Source: Prorocentrum cordatum
Lineage: Eukaryota; Sar; Dinophyceae; Prorocentrales; Prorocentraceae
Direction: 5' to 3'
Assembly: GCA_963575745.1 (NCBI GenBank)
Contig: CAUYUJ010011536.1
Span: 201,843-234,342 of the forward strand
Length of the DNA stretch: 32,500 nt
Every line of letters begins with the position of its first letter. The first letter of the stretch is position 1. Made by a program: the position numbers and the translations under genes. The notes beneath the pieces were generated by a model. It saw only the letters and a program-made list of their open reading frames with translations, did no database searches and was not told the origin of the DNA. This document shows, one piece after another, positions 28,926-32,500 of this stretch.

Positions 28926-29300
28926 CCGTCCCTGTGCGTCCCGGTGTCGGGCGCTGCTCATATTCGGCCACGCGCAGAGGGGGGTGGGGGGAGGGGGGAG
29001 GACTTCTTAGAAGCACCCCTGCTTCTTAGAACGCGCGGGCCTTGTCAGTAGATGTAGGGCCGGCGCCTTCTAAGAAGCAGGCTTCTTCTGAGAAGCCCTC
29101 CCTCCCCCCTCCACCCCCTTGCGCGCGCCGCCAACATATGCTTTCTCTCGCCGTCGGTCGGCACGCGCCGCCCCCCCCCCCCCCCCGGCCGCCTGCGGCC
29201 CCCGGCCGCGAGGCTCCCGCGCGGGGGCCCCCTGGGGGGGCCGCGCTGCGCCGTGCTCCGCCCGCGGAGGGCCTGCGGTCTGCCCGCCTCGGCACACAGC
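28926..29300. other. no gene recognised; C run and CTTCTAAGAAGC motifs
   Basis: Contains a poly-C run near 29170-29186 and several CTTCTTAGAA/CTTCTAAGAAGCAGG motifs near 29005-29090 that pair with each other. Frames on both strands are not convincing. Confidence 0.35.
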
Positions 29301-29476
29301 GAGGTCGGGCGTGTCCCTGTGCAGGCGACAGATTTGAAGATAGTCCAGCAATCTTTTTTGTTGTTGTTGTTTTCCCCCCCCCCCCCCCCGCGGTTTTTAG
29401 GTTATTGTTGCCTGATGTTTGCGTATCTTTCATGTTTACTCCAGAATCCGCCTGTAGGAAGGACATGCCCGACCTA
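29301..29476. mobile_element. TIR-family element, copy 3
   Basis: Left end AGGTCGGGCGTGTCCCTGTG and right end, read inverted, AGGTCGGGCATGTCCTTCCT define a 176-bp element. Its interior has ATAGTCCAGCAATCTTTTTT and a 16-17-base C run. It ends twelve bases before the ATG of the candidate gene at 29489. Confidence 0.7.
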
Positions 29477-29488
29477 AAGCATACAGGT

Positions 29489-29548
29489 ATGAAGCGCTTT
29501 GGAGGCTTCGACGTGGTCCCCTTCCAGAAGGAGCGCCATGACTGGGGG
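29489..29548 (+). CDS. exon 1 of a small candidate gene
   Basis: ATG at 29489 begins MKRFGGFDVVPFQKERHDWG, exactly 20 codons, ending at a donor-like GTGGGT (29549). Splicing to the acceptor TACCTTTGCAG at 29741 gives a 193-nt GT-AG intron in phase 0. The peptide is compact and charged with G/C-biased third positions. It begins just after a TIR-family element, which may carry the promoter or spliced-leader acceptor (CAGGT precedes the ATG). If the intron is retained the frame stays open to TAA at 29654-29656. No family recognised. Confidence 0.4.
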
Positions 29549-29741
29549 GTGGGTGCGCTGTCGATACTCCGATCGATTTTCACACTTTCAATTTTCCGTT
29601 ACCTGCCTTGCAACCTTCCCGGGGATCTTGATTGGCAGCGGTCCGCGGCAAAATAATGAATCCTCCTTCTCTCCCTTCCTCCTGCTTTCTCCTCCTGGGT
29701 GGGGTTGTGGTGCCTCCTTGCCCGCATCAGTACCTTTGCAG

Positions 29742-29925
29742 GTCGTCTTCAACGAGAAGGAGCTTTACACAGGCGACGTGGTCGGGGAGGACGACGACTT
29801 CGAGCCGCCGTCGCCGCTGCCCAGCCAGAGGCGGGCGTTGCCGTCGTCGCCGACGCCGTCGCCGTCGCCGTGGTCAACGTCACCGTGGTCGACGCGTTCG
29901 GTGGCTTGGCGGCAAGCTCAGGAAG
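29742..29925 (+). CDS. exon 2 of the small candidate gene
   Basis: After the acceptor the frame reads VVFNEKELYTGDVVGEDDDF, then EPPSPLPSQRRALPSS, an acidic segment followed by a Pro/Ser-rich tail. Third positions are nearly all G or C until about 29900. The frame remains open to TGA at 30012-30014, but the last part passes CTTCTCAGAAACCC-type repeats and is doubtful, so 29925 is only an estimated limit. I see no catalytic motif and do not recognise the protein. Confidence 0.4.
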
Positions 29926-30066
29926 GAAGCGGGAGGGGGCAGGCCTTCTCACAAGGCGGCGGGACTTCTCAGAAACCCTCGCGCATTCTGAGAAGTTTCC
30001 AGGATCTTCGATGAAGCCCTAGAACATGTCAGCCAACATGCATCCCAAGCAGTCAATTATTTCACG

Positions 30067-30393
30067 GTGGATGTGTAAGCTATGCGGTATACGTTATATG
30101 GTGCACGCTATGTGGTGTAAGTGATGTGTTGCAAGCTATTTGGTGGAAGCTATGCGTTTCAATGTACGTGGTGTAAGCTATGTGATGTAAACCATGTGAT
30201 GCCAGCTAGGTGGTGCAAGCTACGTGGTGCATGCTATGTGGTGTAAGCTATTTGGTGCAAACCATGTGGTATACGCCATGTGGGTCTGCGTACGCGGTGC
30301 AAGCCATGTGGTGTACGCTAGGTGGTGCAAGCTATGGTGTGTACGCTACGTTGTGCAGTGTATGTGGTGTGAACTATGAGGTGTAAGTGAGAT
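30067..30393. repeat. 15-bp degenerate tandem array, GTGGTGTAAGCTAT
   Basis: More than twenty imperfect units like GTGGTGTAAGCTAT and GTGGTGCAAGCTA. The opposite-strand form of the unit appears at 11540-11640. Confidence 0.9.
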
Positions 30394-30397
30394 ATGC

Positions 30398-30550
30398 GGG
30401 GCCGCTGGGCCCGCAGACGGGCTCGCGATCGGGACGAGCGGGGCGGCGACGGACGAGGACGGGGCCCCTGGGCCTGCAGACGGGCCCAGCTTCTCGGAGG
30501 AGGAGCACGAGCCCCCGAGTGCAGGCACGGTTCGGGGAACTTCTCAGAGG
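30398..30550 (+). CDS. weak candidate coding segment
   Basis: One plus frame reads AGPADGLAIGTSGAATDEDG then APGPADGPSFSEEEHEPPSA, with the GPADG segment repeated 21 codons later in the same phase. The composition is acidic and low-complexity. Two other plus frames and the minus strand are also open, no splice sites are clear, and no family is recognised, so this could equally be a GC-rich tandem duplication. Confidence 0.2.
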
Positions 30551-30927
30551 GCGCGAGGGCTTCCCAGCATTCCGAGAGCACGAACAGTTTTTCGAACCCA
30601 GCTCTGGCAGCAGACCGAGTTCGGGCACCTAGAGACTTGACACCAGCGCTTCTGATACTTCCCTGTCGATTGCCGTGTCGAACAGCTCTGTAGCTAATCT
30701 GCAGCTCGAGCTACAGCAAGACATCATCCTCTCTTCAACAATTAGCAGAAGGCCCGCCCCCTCCGCATTTTCCCCCTGGGCTCGCCGCCGGATGCTGGCC
30801 GCGCCTTTCCAAGGCGTGGGCCTCTGGCGACCGGTGCCGGGGCACGGCGGCCCGCCAGAGCACGCGGGCCGGCGACGAGGACGACCGCTGCCCGATGGGG
30901 CGGGGTCTCGAGAGGTCGGCCGGGGGC
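30551..30927. other. no gene recognised
   Basis: Mixed-composition sequence with open GC-rich frames on both strands and no splice context that I can support. Confidence 0.3.
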
Positions 30928-31141
30928 CACGTCACGGAGAGAGGCACGACGTCGGATGCTCGGGAGCGTCCAAGAGGGGGAGGCTTCTGATTTTCCAACC
31001 TGCTGCAGCCCGGGTCACCAGCAGGAACTTCGACCACGTCACGGAGAGAGGCACGACGTCGGATGCTCGGGAGCGTCCGGGAGGGGGAGGCTTCTGATTT
31101 TCCAACCTGCTGCAGCCCGGGTCACCAGCAGGAGCTTCGAG
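30928..31141. repeat. 107-bp tandem duplication
   Basis: CACGTCACGGAGAGAGGCAC starts at 30928 and again at 31035. The two 107-bp copies differ at only a few positions, so the duplication is recent. Confidence 0.95.
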
Positions 31142-31316
31142 CGCCACGACAGCACCGAAGCTGGATGGTCTTCACGTTTCGGACCCTGGGAGGCGGTACT
31201 CGTTCGGCGCCTCGCTAGTGTGTCGGGCAGGCGCTGTTTCGAGGCTTTGCTGGGTGCTCGGAATTGTCTTGGGGATGTGGTCCTTGAGTGCGACGAGAGC
31301 AACACAAGACTAGGAA

Positions 31317-31334
31317 TGCGTGTGTGTGTGTGTG

Positions 31335-31398
<64 letters not shown>
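31317..31398. repeat. (GT)n dinucleotide run
   Basis: About 40 GT units with a CGT interruption near 31340 and a TAT break near 31397. Cys/Val and Thr/His frames are artefacts. Confidence 0.95.
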
Positions 31399-31402
<4 letters not shown>

Positions 31403-31499
31403 GATCTCTTCGATGGGTGAATGAGATCTTCCAGATTTCATGGCCCTCTTCTCCTTCCAATGCGGCTCCTGGTCCCCCTCCCCGTGCCCGTGCACGTGC

Positions 31500-31651
31500 C
31501 CCAGGCCCTGAGATTCGCCACAGGCGAGCATCCGATCAAGAGACCTCCTCCCTCAGAGTTGGCGCCAGCGCTTCTTGACCAACTTGCCGGAAAGCTGGCC
31601 CAGTTTCTTGAGCACGTTCGCCCCTCCAGTCTCAACGGCAGAGCTGGCTAA
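31500..31651 (+). CDS. weak candidate terminal exon
   Basis: A plus frame ending in TAA at 31649-31651 reads TGEHPIKRPPPSELAPALLD and QLAGKLAQFLEHVRPSSLNG, which looks helical and protein-like, with a good AG (CCCCAG) near 31503 as a possible acceptor. The minus strand is also open. The family is not recognised. Confidence 0.3.
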
Positions 31652-32500
31652 GACTTGCTCGAAGAAACGTGTGGGAAGCTGGCCCCCTTCTTCGGTGCCA
31701 CCCGGGATGGGTGCGGGCTGGGCGCGGGCGGAAGCCAGGGCAGAGAGGTGACCTTTCCGAGCCTTCTGGTGGGCGGGGTGGGGCGAGGCTCTCCGTCAAG
31801 ACAGGAGCACCCCCGCGGGGGTCGAAGCGCCTCACGCTTTTCTGCCCCCTTGTGGGGCGTCGTGGGGCGCCCTCGTGGCCAGGGCTGGAGGCAGCTCGGA
31901 GGGCCGGCCGGGCTGGGGGCGCGTGCGAGGCCCCTTCGGGGGTCTGTCTTGAGGCAGTGTCCGGGCAGTGGCCTCGGCAGGCCACCTGCGGGGGTGCGCG
32001 GAGGCAGCCCGCGCGTCCAGCCTCGCGGTGTGGGCCAGACGCGTGCCGCTCTCCCGGGCTGCGGCGCGAGGGCGCCCAGGCAGCTGCGCTGCGCGCTCCG
32101 CGCCTCGCGCTCCGCGCCTCGCGCTGCGCGCTGCGCGGGGCCACGGGTCCGGGTGGCCCCTGCTTCCCCCGTGGTCGCTCCACGGCCTCTCGGGCAGCCT
32201 TCGAGATCGCGAGCCCGGCTGCTGGCCGCCCGTGAGTGCGTCGGAGCCGTAAGTCTGGGGTCTGCGTGGGGCCTGATCTGTCGCAGCTCGACGGTCTCAT
32301 CGCTCTGGATACACCTGAAGCTTCCGAGGTTGATTTTTGTAATCGGGGATTTGAGATCCCTGGTGGTCTCTGGAGGTCTCCAGAGCTTTCCAGAGGTTCC
32401 CGGAGGCCTCCAGGTCGTGGTCCTCCTCCTCATCCTCTCTCTTCCTTGTCGTCCTCCCTCCTCCGTGGCTGTTCGGCTCAGGTCTTTTTTATTTGGACCT
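31652..32500. other. no firm gene; CTCCGCGCCTCGCG short repeat at 32085-32140
   Basis: The region is GC-rich with long shadow frames in nearly every phase. A minus frame near 32170-32230 reads AISKAAREAVERPRGKQG and might be exonic, but it has no defined ends. A 14-base CTCCGCGCCTCGCG unit is repeated near 32095-32125. The last 150 bases have GGAGGTCTCCAGAG-like short inverted motifs. Confidence 0.3.

Overview
The window looks like nuclear DNA from a GC-rich dinoflagellate. The evidence is: GC-rich sequence with coding-like stretches whose third codon positions are mostly G or C; very large amounts of simple and tandem repeat; genes on both strands broken by introns with GT-AG or GC-AG ends; and one clearly recognisable gene for a membrane-anchored von Willebrand type D (VWD) protein of a kind I associate with dinoflagellates. 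Nothing suggests a bacterial operon, phage or plasmid: there are no ribosome-binding sites and no compact gene runs. A Prorocentrum-like genome would fit, but that is inference.

Layout. 0-4.4 kb: a candidate minus-strand terminal exon, several microsatellites, a 12-copy 89-bp minisatellite that starts at the end of a coding-like exon, then TATA-like and CACCCGGG short-unit arrays. 4.45-4.83 kb: a minus-strand gene fragment with a 65-nt GT-AG intron. 5.3-13.4 kb: the VWD gene. Exon 1 lies at 6488-7580 and the conserved C-terminal exon at 13096-13370, joined across a 5.5-kb intron. Exon 1 sits between a 1-kb (ATC)n-type tract and a 0.5-kb (GAT)n tract, which are complementary to each other. The intron also holds an antisense coding region (8896-9873) encoding an Arg/Asp-rich protein, and a 65-bp minisatellite. 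13.5-17.5 kb: GAT/GCT/GAC trinucleotide arrays, a candidate minus-strand terminal exon, a dispersed 'CTTGGGGCC' repeat and a degenerate 80-100-bp array.

17.7-25 kb is the most gene-like and transposon-like part. It holds candidate exons on both strands and at least four different short inverted-repeat elements (18.29, 21.3-21.65, 22.06-22.31 and 24.54 kb). The element at 22.06-22.31 kb is flanked by an 8-bp direct repeat and interrupts a coding-like region exactly where GT...AG splicing would remove it, so it resembles an introner (an intron made by a transposable element). The coding region from 21.66 to 23.84 kb has frame changes and three in-frame stops and may be a decaying gene. 23.8-29.5 kb is dominated by one dispersed family with termini like GGTCGGGC-TGTCC, present in both orientations, plus a 73-bp array, 1 kb of GAGGCT hexamer and 0.7 kb of GGA tract. 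A small two-exon candidate gene follows directly at 29.49 kb. 30-32.5 kb has a 15-bp array, a 107-bp tandem duplication, a (GT)n run and weak ORFs.

The genes do not form a pathway that I can recognise. What links the features is architecture: sparse exons embedded in repeats, with inverted-repeat elements that seem to be inserting into, and possibly being spliced out of, coding sequence. All gene calls except the VWD protein rest on reading-frame composition and splice-site geometry, not on recognised homology.
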